64,000 nt of DNA, taken from contig JAUIBT010000014.1 in the NCBI GenBank assembly GCA_030428255.1, positions 35,850 to 99,849 of the forward strand, in the 5' to 3' direction. Within the stretch, counting starts at the first letter, position 1. Each line of letters opens with the position of its first letter. The notes below the pieces were generated by a model. That model saw only the letters and a program-made list of their open reading frames with translations. It had not been told where the DNA came from and ran no database searches. Below are positions 25,040-34,800 of this stretch, piece by piece. The DNA comes from Alphaproteobacteria bacterium (GTDB taxonomy: Bacteria; Pseudomonadota; Alphaproteobacteria; UBA7985; JAUIBT01). Both the position numbers and the translations under genes were made by a program.

Positions 25040-26773
25040 TTAGCAATACCTTTTCACGCTTTTGCTCAACACCTTGCTGCTTTCGGAGACGATCGCAATA
25101 TCATCTCCGCTGCCAGTGAGTATGAGGCGATTCTGACTGACACCACTAATCCTTCGACAATTGTCGGAGACCTCAAAATTCAGGCGAAACACCGCTTCCA
25201 CCGAATTCAACGAAATTGCAGCAATTTGCAAATCATCTATATTCCAATATTCAGCGCTCGTCCACTTCGCAAAATATGCCAACTTATCTCTTACGATTCG
25301 ATCAAGCGACATGCTTTTTCCATAGTAGCTAACTTTGCGATCGGCTCTGTAAAGAGACGCGAGATGGTCGGACGTGCGATCGGTTGACAGATATCTAGTT
25401 TGTAAGAAACTTAAGGCATCTGAAAATGTAATTTCTTCGATCGGTGTTGTTAGAAGCTCTTGTCCACTTTGTTTGAGAAACTGCGAAAGCTCCCCCGGTT
25501 CCATCAATTGACATATTTGCTTATCACCTTCGTTTCCGTGGAGGTCCGTCACATAACAATCACCTGCCCAGGTGCTAATATGCACCATCATAGGGATTGC
25601 ATCGAGCTCTTGGTTTTGATTTACCAACGTAGGCAAAGCGGAATATGGAATTTCACCGAATATGAATCCATCATAATTTGAAAACTGGCCTTCCATATCA
25701 CAAGCGTAAAGTAAAAAACGTCCCCCTCTTGGGCCATCGAAATTCGCATATCGGCAATTTCTTCCTGCCTTTTCGAATTTTCGTTTAATTTCCGCAATGG
25801 TATCACGGCCAAGCTGAATTGAAACACGATTAAATCCCCCTGCATCAATCTGAATTGACGGTCCAGAATATGTCGGTCGTTGCCAGCTCCCATGGTACCA
25901 ATGCCCTTTTATTCTATCTTCTAAAAAATATTGAGTTCTGTCATTTTGTGGATCCCTCATAATTTGGCCGTCCGAAAATCTGTAACACTTGTATGAACTC
26001 GACTTGAAATTTGGCCAATCCATAACATACTTGCAATCATCGCTATCTTCTAATGTCGATAACACAGCATCGTCAAACTGTATTGCAACGTTTAACGGAA
26101 TAATTCTCTGTGCTAGAAGTTTATCACTTCTTGTGACCAACAGAGAAATCGCGTCGCTAACGTTTTTTATGTCAAAAGCGTTTTGTTGAAGTAGATTTTG
26201 AATTATGTTTATCGTGCCCGCCCCAGAATTGTTCACGTCACCTTGTATGATGATACCGTTGTTTTCAGTTACTGAATTAAGATCGTGTTCTTGATCAGCA
26301 AACAAAATAGTCCGCCTTAGACAGGCCTGCTCTAATTTCCCGCCAACCTGTTCAACTGTCCAGGCTTGTATCTCTAGCATCTCAGAATCTTCAAGGTTGC
26401 TATAATCGGCATGGATATAGAGGCCAGGTTCGTTTACTGCCTGGAGAGATGCCTTAATCATGTCCACGTACTGGTCAGATCCTCCTTGATCTAATTTGGC
26501 CAGCAAGCCCAAGCCAGAGACATCAAAGAATGATTGGTCAGGAAACACCTCTTGGAGGTTTGACAGAACGTCCTTCTCAATTTGGTAGCTTGTGTGCGTC
26601 TTTGGGCCCTTGCGAAAATAGAAGAGTTTCTTCGCGTCTTGGGCGTTGCATGAACGGTCTGTCCGAATTGCGTTCAGCTCAGAAAACAGCTCTGTGCGGT
26701 CAATGCCTTGTCCCAGGGCCGTGCTGGTGGTCAGCCACGCCATTCCCATCGTTAGGATTGTCAAAAGCTTCAT
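25040..26773 (-). CDS. secreted island protein, paralogue B of three
   Basis: About 577 residues, with a signal peptide identical to paralogue A and the same constant N-terminal block of about 155 residues; the ATG at 26794 is an alternative start. From about residue 190 to 450 the sequence shares nothing obvious with A or C. The last 120 residues are close to C (YFAKW..AEYWNIDDLQIAA, EVSDNCR.ISGVSQNRLIL, SESSKVL.KSVK) and fit an NTF2-like fold, with the typical LYRADRKVSYYGK lead-in. Secreted, function unknown. The two conserved ends around a variable centre point to recombination between tandem copies. Confidence 0.8.
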   Translation of the reverse strand: MKLLTILTMGMAWLTTSTALGQGIDRTELFSELNAIRTDRSCNAQDAKKLFYFRKGPKTHTSYQIEKDVLSNLQEVFPDQSFFDVSGLGLLAKLDQGGSDQYVDMIKASLQAVNEPGLYIHADYSNLEDSEMLEIQAWTVEQVGGKLEQACLRRTILFADQEHDLNSVTENNGIIIQGDVNNSGAGTINIIQNLLQQNAFDIKNVSDAISLLVTRSDKLLAQRIIPLNVAIQFDDAVLSTLEDSDDCKYVMDWPNFKSSSYKCYRFSDGQIMRDPQNDRTQYFLEDRIKGHWYHGSWQRPTYSGPSIQIDAGGFNRVSIQLGRDTIAEIKRKFEKAGRNCRYANFDGPRGGRFLLYACDMEGQFSNYDGFIFGEIPYSALPTLVNQNQELDAIPMMVHISTWAGDCYVTDLHGNEGDKQICQLMEPGELSQFLKQSGQELLTTPIEEITFSDALSFLQTRYLSTDRTSDHLASLYRADRKVSYYGKSMSLDRIVRDKLAYFAKWTSAEYWNIDDLQIAAISLNSVEAVFRLNFEVSDNCRRISGVSQNRLILTGSGDDIAIVSESSKVLSKSVKRYC

Positions 26774-27055
26774 ATGTAAGCAGTCCCGAGTCATGAAATC
26801 TTAACGAAGACAGACTGCCATGGCTGAATGACCTTTTCCAGACCTTCCGAGTTCTGTCACCTAGTAAGCCGATTTGGCTCACGCACACCAAGCTCATCGT
26901 GTGCAAAGGAAGCCATTGCATCAGGGTCGTTATACCAAATTCTCGTGAGGGGGGCATTGTCGTAGTCAGTGCTGCTAATGAGCACGATGAGCGTGTCTTG
27001 GCAGCTGTTTGCGAATGCGGTGCTAGAAACAAAAACGAGGAAACCAAAGTTGTGA
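26770..27055. repeat. long direct repeat, copy 2
   Basis: Second copy of the segment at 24740-25039. Differences cluster in the middle of the small frame (the CTCGTGAGGGGGG stretch) and at its 5' end, where the start codon is lost. Confidence 0.8.
26857..27050 (-). pseudogene. small secreted protein, decayed copy 2
   Basis: The frame retains VSSTAFANSCQDTLIVLISS and the C-terminus FAHDELGVREPNRLTR of copy 1, but its 5' end reads through TTT AAT CAC AAC TTT GGT, directly after an in-frame TGA. No ATG, GTG or TTG is available before the mature region. It is therefore probably not translated. Confidence 0.6.
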
Positions 27056-27068
27056 TTAAATCAGAAAT

Positions 27069-28889
27069 TTAGCAATGCTTTTTCACGCTCTTGTTCAACA
27101 CTTTGCTGCTTTCGGAGAAAATCACAATATCATCGCCGCTGCCATTGAGTATGAGACGATTTTGACTGACGCCACTTATCTTTCGACAATTGTCGGAGAC
27201 CTCAAAATTCAGGCGAAACACCACTTCAACCGAATTCGACGAAATTGCGGCAATTTGCAAATCATCTATATTCCAATATTCAGCGTTCGTCCATTTCGCA
27301 AAATACGCCATTTTATCGCTTACAATCTGAGAAACTGCTTTCTCCTCACCGTAATATTCAACTGATTTATCAGCTGGATAGAGTGAGCGAAAATGAGATG
27401 GCGTGCGTTCTTGCGATATGTAACTAAGTTTCAAAAATCGCGAAATATTTTCAGCGTCGATAGAAAGGTGCATTTGGTTTAAAGCAGGCATATTTGTCTG
27501 AACGGTACCCGAGGAATATTCTTCGTTAGTTATCCAACTACGATTAGGTTCGCTTACGCAATCAGGATGCAACCAGCCATATGTCATAGTAACTTGACTT
27601 CTGAAATTTTCCCATTCTTGAGCGACTTCCGCATTAGTTTTCCCGTCACCATCGTAGCGAACCGGGACACTATCGAAGCATTCTGTGGGTCCAGAGAAGG
27701 TCAATAAAGAAAGCGGTATCTCATCTGAATTCATAAATTTAGCAAGTGTTTCCTCATTTATAGAATCAGATAAGAATGATCTACCGAAAACATAACTCGT
27801 AAACTGCGGCCGACCAGTATAGCAATCGACATACGCAACATCACCTGCATTTTCAAGCTCTGTGATCGCTTTGCAAGTTATCGGAATTTTAGCTTCTTGC
27901 TGCATATTTTCTCGGCGTGTTATGTCAGAATAGCTGCTCTTTCCTAACTCCAAAGACAGCTCTGGGATTTGCATTGTCGGCCCACCGTTATACCTTGTGA
28001 TACTTGTGTAGGAATCTTCCCCTTCGATGTACGATAACGACCAAAGCTTCGCAGTTATGATACCCTGTTGAATGGCGTAAAACAGCCTACCATCTTTAAA
28101 TTTCACTTGATAAACTAGAGCATTATTCGAGTTAGGATCGTTGTTTGTGCTGTCTCCCCCAATTTGCAAAATTGTTGCGTCGTTAAGTTGAAAAGCGTAC
28201 GATAATGGGATAAGAGGAGTTACGGCATTTAGGTTGTTTGAAACGCTGAGTAGAAGCAGTGCCGATTCCAATGTAGCTATATTTGCATGGTCAAACTCAG
28301 AGCTCAATATACTTTGAATTATGTTTATCGTACCCGCCCCAGAATTGCTCACGCCACCTTGTATGATGATACCGTTGTTTTCAGTGACTGTATTGAGATC
28401 GGGTTCTTGATCAGCAAACAAAATCGTTCGCTTTAGACAGGCCTTCTCTAATTTCCCGCCAACCTGTTCAACCGTCCAGGCTTGTATCTCCAGCATCTCA
28501 GAACCTTCAAGGTTGCTATAATCTGCATGGATATAGAGGCCCGGTTCATTTACTGCCTGGAGGGATGCCTTGATCATGTCCACGTACTGGTCAGAGCCAC
28601 CTTGATCTAATTTCGCCAGCAAGCCCAAGCCAGAGACATCAAAGAACGATTGGTCAGGAAACACCTCTTGAATGCCTGACAAGACATCTTTCTCAACCTG
28701 GTAGCTTGTGCGCGTTTTTGGGCCCTTCCGAAAATAGAAGAGCTTTTTGGCAATGGTGGCGTTGCATGAACGGTCTGTCCGAATAGCGTTCAGCTCAGAA
28801 AACAGCTCTGTGCGGTCAATGCCTTGCGCATAGCTAACGTTGCTGCCCATCAAGAGAATGACGCTGATCAGTGCCAACAGAAATTTCAT
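27069..28889 (-). CDS. secreted island protein, paralogue C of three
   Basis: 606 residues. The signal peptide (MKFLLALISVILLMGSNVSYA) and upstream sequence differ from A and B, but the constant block from QGIDRTELFSELNAIRTD to NNGIIIQGGVSNSGAGTINI is nearly identical. The middle (about 190-480) is unrelated by eye. The C-terminal 120 residues match B closely (YFAKWTNAEYWNIDDLQIAA to the final Cys). It is the 5'-most of the tandem set on its strand. The different leader suggests it is the founder or a separate acquisition. Function unknown; exported to periplasm or surface. Confidence 0.8.
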   Translation of the reverse strand: MKFLLALISVILLMGSNVSYAQGIDRTELFSELNAIRTDRSCNATIAKKLFYFRKGPKTRTSYQVEKDVLSGIQEVFPDQSFFDVSGLGLLAKLDQGGSDQYVDMIKASLQAVNEPGLYIHADYSNLEGSEMLEIQAWTVEQVGGKLEKACLKRTILFADQEPDLNTVTENNGIIIQGGVSNSGAGTINIIQSILSSEFDHANIATLESALLLLSVSNNLNAVTPLIPLSYAFQLNDATILQIGGDSTNNDPNSNNALVYQVKFKDGRLFYAIQQGIITAKLWSLSYIEGEDSYTSITRYNGGPTMQIPELSLELGKSSYSDITRRENMQQEAKIPITCKAITELENAGDVAYVDCYTGRPQFTSYVFGRSFLSDSINEETLAKFMNSDEIPLSLLTFSGPTECFDSVPVRYDGDGKTNAEVAQEWENFRSQVTMTYGWLHPDCVSEPNRSWITNEEYSSGTVQTNMPALNQMHLSIDAENISRFLKLSYISQERTPSHFRSLYPADKSVEYYGEEKAVSQIVSDKMAYFAKWTNAEYWNIDDLQIAAISSNSVEVVFRLNFEVSDNCRKISGVSQNRLILNGSGDDIVIFSESSKVLNKSVKKHC

Positions 28890-29324
28890 GCCAAGCTCCG
28901 CTTGTCAGTACGAGACACGAGTTAGACTGTCATGTTTTCGTGTCGGTTCCAAGCCCAGGGCGTGTTAACAAGCAGTTATGAAGTTGATCACTGGACCGTG
29001 CGATCTGTCCAGGCTGGCATGCTCTAGTGGTGGCAGTTAGCTTCAATCCAATAAATGCGCTGGTTTGGTAGCAGATGTCTTGCGACCCCAATCAAGATGG
29101 CTACGAGGGCTCTGTTGGCATTTGAGCCCCGATTTCGGCCCTTGTTGCTGCGTGAACGGTATTGCTCTGCAACACTCTCAGGAGCTCCAAGAGAGGTTTT
29201 TGGCGAACGCTTTCTGTTGGTTCCAATCTCATTGGAAGCCTGCCCTCATCGGGCTCAATAACGCCCTCAGCAACACAGTCAGTCGTTGGGGTATGATCCA
29301 GGTTCGGGCATGGCTTGACCTGCC
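28890..29324. other. 435 bases without a supported gene
   Basis: Lies between paralogue C and the ATPase remnant. It should hold the promoter of the secreted-protein cluster. Short overlapping frames on both strands show no recognisable motifs; part may be the lost C-terminus of the ATPase gene. Confidence 0.45.
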
Positions 29325-29705
29325 TCAACTCAAATGTCCTGAGTTATGGTGTTGGCTGGCAACGCCTGAAGGCAATTGGCTACAATGAGGTTTGAGCTCA
29401 GTTTCAGGGCCACCAGCTGCTCTCGCGGCTCTTTCGGCCCGTTTACCGTTTATGGCGATCTTGTCTGTATGATGAACGAGCAACACATAAGTACCAAGAT
29501 GGCCTTTCGAGAGGTCATCCGTTTTGCTCAGTCTTTCCGTTGCAATCTGGTTGCACATTCCCGTTGCCACAAACGATTTACCTGTGTTGCTCGGGCCAAA
29601 GACGGCTCTCATCTCTTGTTTTGCACACCAGCGCCTTATCGGGTAGCGGTTGGTGAAGGCTAACTTATTGATTATAAATTCTTTATTGAGATTGACTGTC
29701 TTCAT
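29325..29705 (-). pseudogene. RepA-like AAA ATPase with internal deletion
   Basis: 126 codons. An N-terminal leader is followed by a Walker A motif (AVFGPSNTGKSFVATGMC) as in RepA/AAA_25 replication helicases of plasmids and islands. Only about 30 residues later comes TYVLLVHHTDKIAINGKRAE, which matches the VHHTGK...RGSSALR region that normally lies over 100 residues downstream of Walker A. Walker B and its surroundings are therefore missing, and the C-terminus is out of family after ETELKP. The usual protein is about 300-350 residues. Its ATG overlaps the stop of alpA (ATGA). Probably inactive, or a mini-protein of altered function. Confidence 0.65.
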
Positions 29706-29902
29706 GCACCAACCTCGTTCTTGGATGCACTGACACGGTTCAAGATCCATTGGTCAATGTCAGCTGCATACCAGCCAATTGCACGAGCACCAAGCTGAAC
29801 GCTCCTGGGAAACGATTTATCGGCCATTTTGTTATAGATCGTCGAACGAGAAAGGCCTGTACGTTCTTTGACAATTGGCAAACGAATGATTTTGTGTTCC
29901 AT
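29702..29902 (-). CDS. AlpA-family DNA-binding regulator/excisionase
   Basis: 66-residue MerR-like winged helix protein: RLPIVKERTGLSRSTIYNKM, then FPRSVQLGARAIGWYAADID and IDQWILNRV. AlpA proteins of P4-like islands activate integrase expression or assist excision. The start at 29902 follows GGGAG and gives the standard AlpA length; the open frame continues upstream to 29965 without support. It is the first gene of a small operon with the ATPase remnant. Together with the P4-type integrase it identifies the island family. Confidence 0.9.
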   Translation of the reverse strand: MEHKIIRLPIVKERTGLSRSTIYNKMADKSFPRSVQLGARAIGWYAADIDQWILNRVSASKNEVGA

Positions 29903-30146
29903 GTTAGAACTCCCTTCAAAAATGATGGTTGCGGCTTCCAGCTGTGTGGAAGCGTTGACAACCATGAAGGTAAGGAAATTCCAAAACCGTTAATAGACCC
30001 CAATCTAAGAAATCTGGGAATGGTTTTCAGGGCACGATTAATTACATGCTAAGCCACTGATAAATATAGAAATGCTTTAAAAAATTAAAATTAAAAGTAA
30101 CATTAGCAGTCACAAATCGCTTGGAAAACTATCGATTTGAGCCAAT

Positions 30147-30202
30147 AATTTTAATTTTAATTTTAATTTTAATTTTAATTTTAATTTTAATTTTAATTTT
30201 AT
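30147..30202. repeat. AATTTT hexanucleotide tandem tract
   Basis: About nine uninterrupted copies of AATTTT (54 bases), in the 520-base gap between alpA and the polymerase-like gene. A related A-rich run on the other strand (AAAAATTAAAATTAAAAG) lies about 70 bases to the left. The rest of 29966-30421 shows no gene. Such a tract could be a DNA-unwinding element of a replication origin, or a length-variable spacer affecting transcription of the downstream gene. Confidence 0.9.
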
Positions 30203-30421
30203 TTTGTTTGATATGTCGGCATTCCAAGCTGCTAATCTGTTAATGGCGTCCATAGCCGATCATCACTCCATCATATCTTATCCACACATCACCAGCGCTT
30301 CACCCGGTTCGCTACCTCTAATTAGTAGTGATAAACTTCCCAGTAATGGTATATACATACCCCCTATTGAGAGAACTAACCATGAGAAATTTTAGTATGC
30401 ATATTTACAAGGAATCAAAAT

Positions 30422-31849
30422 TTGAAAGAGATAACAGACCCGCATTATTCAATTAAGTTCAATCCGTATATCTGGTCGGAAGAAGAGGCATCCTCTCTTC
30501 TCGTGTATGAAATTTGGAATGATCTCATTTCCGCCTTTCCTGAAAAATTCATATATAGTGGGCAACGCCAACCTATCACCCCAAGCAAAGATCAATTGAA
30601 GGTGCTTCTGCTCAATCTTTTCTATGCTTTCCGTATCGATCCTGACCTGTGTATTGGAATTGGTTTACGCAACTCAGATTATTCCCCTTCTTGCAGATAT
30701 AACACGCTCGGGTTATCAAGTAAGCTGATTGATCTTGTTCATGCGTTACGAGAACTGGGGTACCTCGATTGGCATGATCATGTGTTTATCGAAATGAACT
30801 CGAAAAAAAACATTCGCACTCGGATCAGAGCATCTGATGCGCTAATCGATATTTTTGCAAAATTTGAATTGGATATGGAAAGCATTGAGATCGCTCGTAA
30901 CCAGGAATGCATTGAACTAAGGACGAAAAAATATGAGAACGCCTTTGGTGTTAACTCAAAAGCTAAACCAATCGCATATATTGATACAGATGTTACCGAT
31001 GAAATGCGTACGGTGGTCAAGGCTTACAATGAGCTGCTGAATGCCAACCGCATTGATGTCTCGATCTATCCCGATCAACGTTATGGGCAAATGCTGCCCA
31101 ATGGCCAGGTTATCGACATTCCAATCGTTCAGGGGCAGCACTTCGTTAGACGTATCTTCTCCAGAGGCAGCTTTGATTTTGGCGGGCGCTTCTATGGGGG
31201 ATTCTGGCAGCAAATACCAAAGGAAGATAGGCCTTACATTCGCATCAATGGCGAGGAAACCGTTGAGTTAGACTTTAGCGCTCTTCATCCACGTTTGCTG
31301 GCTGCTGAAAAGGGCATGACCATCGAGGGCGACCCTTACCATCTTGGCGTGGATCTGTTGCCAGAGCATCTGATGTACCTGCATCGAAAATACGTGAAGA
31401 AACTTCTGCTGGTCGCCATCAATGCCAAAGACCGTAACGATGCCTATCATGCGCTGGTGGGGTCTTTGCCAGGGGAGCTTGCCAAGCACTACTCCAAGGA
31501 CATGCTGAAGGAAGGCCTCCAAGCGATTAGATATCGCCACCCGTTCGTGGCTGGCTCGTTGTGCTCTGATGCAGGTATCCGCTTGATGAGAACCGACTCG
31601 AACATCGTCGAGCATGTCTTGAAACGTTTTATAGCCCTAGAAACGCCTGTACTGCCCGTACACGACAGTTTTGTCGTCCAGGCAAACAAGAGGCTGACGC
31701 TGGAGAATGCCATGAGAGAGGCTTCAAAGGCCGTTACAGGGGTGGTGTTAGATTTCACTGCTCCTGCTGACGACGAAAACCCTAAGGTTGGCCACTATGA
31801 ATTGTGGAAAACCAGTCAAGCCGAAGGACATCGCGGAGCTCATGTGTAA
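30422..31849 (+). CDS. small family-A-like polymerase palm protein
   Basis: 475 residues. The second half has the three palm/finger motifs of single-subunit family-A polymerases: motif A VELDFSALHPRLLA with D284, an O-helix-like segment HRKYVKKLLLVAINAKDR (K326/K327), and motif C LPVHDSFVVQ with H414-D415. A conserved RRIFSRGSFDFGGRFYGG precedes motif A. No 3'-5' exonuclease domain is seen; the first 180 residues are helical and unassigned. It could be a DNA (or primase-like) polymerase replicating the island. The start is a TTG with AAGGAA seven bases upstream. It sits next to a repeat tract, alpA and a RepA remnant, forming a replication-like module. Confidence 0.7.
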   Translation: MKEITDPHYSIKFNPYIWSEEEASSLLVYEIWNDLISAFPEKFIYSGQRQPITPSKDQLKVLLLNLFYAFRIDPDLCIGIGLRNSDYSPSCRYNTLGLSSKLIDLVHALRELGYLDWHDHVFIEMNSKKNIRTRIRASDALIDIFAKFELDMESIEIARNQECIELRTKKYENAFGVNSKAKPIAYIDTDVTDEMRTVVKAYNELLNANRIDVSIYPDQRYGQMLPNGQVIDIPIVQGQHFVRRIFSRGSFDFGGRFYGGFWQQIPKEDRPYIRINGEETVELDFSALHPRLLAAEKGMTIEGDPYHLGVDLLPEHLMYLHRKYVKKLLLVAINAKDRNDAYHALVGSLPGELAKHYSKDMLKEGLQAIRYRHPFVAGSLCSDAGIRLMRTDSNIVEHVLKRFIALETPVLPVHDSFVVQANKRLTLENAMREASKAVTGVVLDFTAPADDENPKVGHYELWKTSQAEGHRGAHV

Positions 31850-31887
31850 CCTTGTGACTGTTGGTAACGACACCCAAGGCCTGCTCG

Positions 31888-34800
31888 GTGCTTAATCGCT
31901 TTCTCATCATTTTGATATTCCTGGTGGCCCCAACCTTGACTTACGCCAAGTGTACGGGTTCGGCAGGGGACGTCATTCCAGACACGTCAACCGAAACCTA
32001 TACGCTTGGCGATGGGACTGTGGTTTCGTGTGCTGGTTTGCTGATCGTTGATATCAACATGCTGCGAGCGGCCTCTTCCAACGGAGGGCATTACAACGGA
32101 GATAAATCTTTCGATTTCAAGCCAAGTGATAGCTATTCCCGACACACTGATGGCAAGACATATGATTTTAGTCAAATATACACGGGTTATGTCACAGATT
32201 TTAGCATATTGTTTACTAGCGCCAATTCCTTCAACTTAGATATTAGTCGTTGGGACACCTCATCAGTCACATCTTTTTGGTCGATGTTCAAATATGCAAC
32301 CGTTTTTAATGTGGACATTGGGAAATGGGATGTCTCGAATGTCACCAATTTCGCTGAAATGTTTAGGCACGCACATTTGTTTAACCAAGATTTAGGAAAT
32401 TGGAACACTGGATCTGCAACCACGATGGCCGGGATGTTTTATGAAGCCAAGGCATTCAACGGAACAGTTGGAAAATGGCAGACATCATCAGTGATAAATA
32501 TGGGAAACATGTTTTTTCAGGCGTACAGTTTTAATCAAGATATCTCTGGTTGGGATACATCTGGTGTTGAAACTATGAATGGCATGTTTGGCTCAACTTA
32601 TGTTTTTAACGCAGATATATCAAATTGGGACACATCATCTGTCTCTACAATGACTTCTATGTTCTATTCAGCTCAATCGTTTGACCAGGATTTATCCGAA
32701 TGGAACGTTTGTGCAGTAACAACCTATGATGGGTTTTGGTCAAACTCACCCAGTGAACAGCATTTCTCTTTACCAAATTTTGGTTACGGAGCTCCTCTTT
32801 GTGAAGGCAAAGCCAACGCAGAAATACACATTCAAGGAAACGCAGCGGATGTTCACGATGGTAGCCTTGAGGCTTCGGCTACCAATGGAACGCAGTTCGG
32901 ATCAAGGGATGTATCATCCACGAGCGAAAACCATACCTTTACAATTCGCAACATCGGCAGGGCATCACTGGACATTACTGGCATATCAGTTTCCGGAATA
33001 AATGCCGCCGATTTTTCCATCCTTAGTATCACTCCGACTTCCGTGAGTGCAGGATCTGCAATGACTTTCGACGTTTCGTTTTCTCCAACAGCGGGCGGCA
33101 CTAGGTCCGCAATTGTGACGATTACTAATAATGATTTGGATGAAGGTTCTTATGATTTCGTGGTCCAGGGAACAGGTAATGTTCCATGCGATGTTATTGG
33201 CCATGTCGGTACTGTGGTTCCGTGCATAGGACAGCTAATCGTTTCTGAGTCGATGCTAAGAGCCGCGAACGCTCATGTTGGTGATGGATCATTCGATTTT
33301 AAGCCCTCTGATTCATACACAGTGCACACTGATGGAGCGATCTACGATTTCAGTCAAGTTTACACTGGAAATGTTACAAACATGGATAGACTTTTTTACA
33401 ATGCTGCTGTTTTTAATCAAGATATTAGCCAATGGAATACCGAGCATGTGACAAGCATGGCGTATATGTTTTATGGAGCTGCTCAGTTCAACGTTGACAT
33501 AGGATCTTGGAATGTGGGGCATGTTATCGATATGTCGAAGCAATTTCAACACGCTCCATCGTTTAATCAAGATATTGGGAAATGGGATGTGTCGTCTGTC
33601 CAGAGCTTCGATAATATGTTCAACGGTGCTTCAAGTTACAATCAATTTATGGACAATTGGGACGTGTCGTCAGTTATTAACATGCAAGGTATGTTCGCTG
33701 ATGCAGCGTCTTTCAATCAAAACTTAACAAATTGGAACGTTGCTAAAGTTAAATATTTTGCTCGAATGTTTGTTGGCGCAAATTCATTTAATGGTCGTAT
33801 TAGTGATTGGGATACGAGTTCCGCTGTCGATTTTAGCCAAATGTTTCAAGCTGCAGTGTCGTTTAATCAGGATGTCTCTATGTGGGACGTCACGAATGTT
33901 GCGGTAGTTCAAAATATGTTTTGGCAAGCAACATCATTCGTTCAAGATTTGAGCACATGGAATGTGTGTAATGTAGTCAACTATTCTGATTTCGGAAATG
34001 AAAGTGGTGTAAATCCAAATTTCGGAACCTCTTCTCCATATTGTTCAGGTCGCGCGCAAGAGATCAGTGTTACTGTCGACGATGGAGGTGTGGCTGGAGA
34101 TAATGGCAGTGTTTCGGTTGGTGTTGAGCAGGTAGGCGTGTCCAAAGTGGTTACTGCTACAATCACTAACATCGGTGGTTACGATCTCACCATTGGTGTG
34201 GCGAGCGGTGGTGGTGTTAGTCCGGTCAATGCGTCCAATATCGCTTATTCGGTTCCAAGCTCTACAACAGTTGCTTCTAGCGGTGGAACAGCATCCTTCT
34301 CTGTAACCTTCACGCCCGTTGTAGATGGTTTTTTCTCTGTCCCAGTCTCGTTCGCAACGGATGATGAGGATGAAAACCCTTTTAATTTTACCATCACAGG
34401 TACAGGAACCGGTGGAGATGCCACTTTAATCGTGAAAGACAAACTTGATTCTGTCGTTGCTGATGATGGTTCGTTGACGATCACTCCCAGGCCAAACGCA
34501 AGTTCTGAGACCAAGGAGGTGCTTTCTGTTTCCAACAACGGGACTGCTGTCCTCGATATTAGCTCAACAACAGCTTCCAACACTAGCAATGCCACTGTCA
34601 GCAAAGTCTCTGCAACCCCCAGCGCTATTGAACCAGGTTCCTCCAGCTATCTTGTAGTTACCTATACGCCCACAGCAGTAGGGGCTTTCAGTTTTGATTT
34701 GGACATAACCTCAAACGATCCCAACACGCCCAACTACGATATTTCTGTTTCAGGGACGGCCAATGCGGCAGGCACCAATCAAGCGCCAACATCTGATGCA

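Noticed and set aside
29065..29388. Plus-strand frame of 107 codons next to paralogue C
   Set aside because: Overlaps the ATPase remnant antisense, with Trp/Cys-rich text and no ribosome-binding site.
30147..30202. CRISPR-like array
   Set aside because: The unit is only 6 bases with no spacers and no cas genes nearby.
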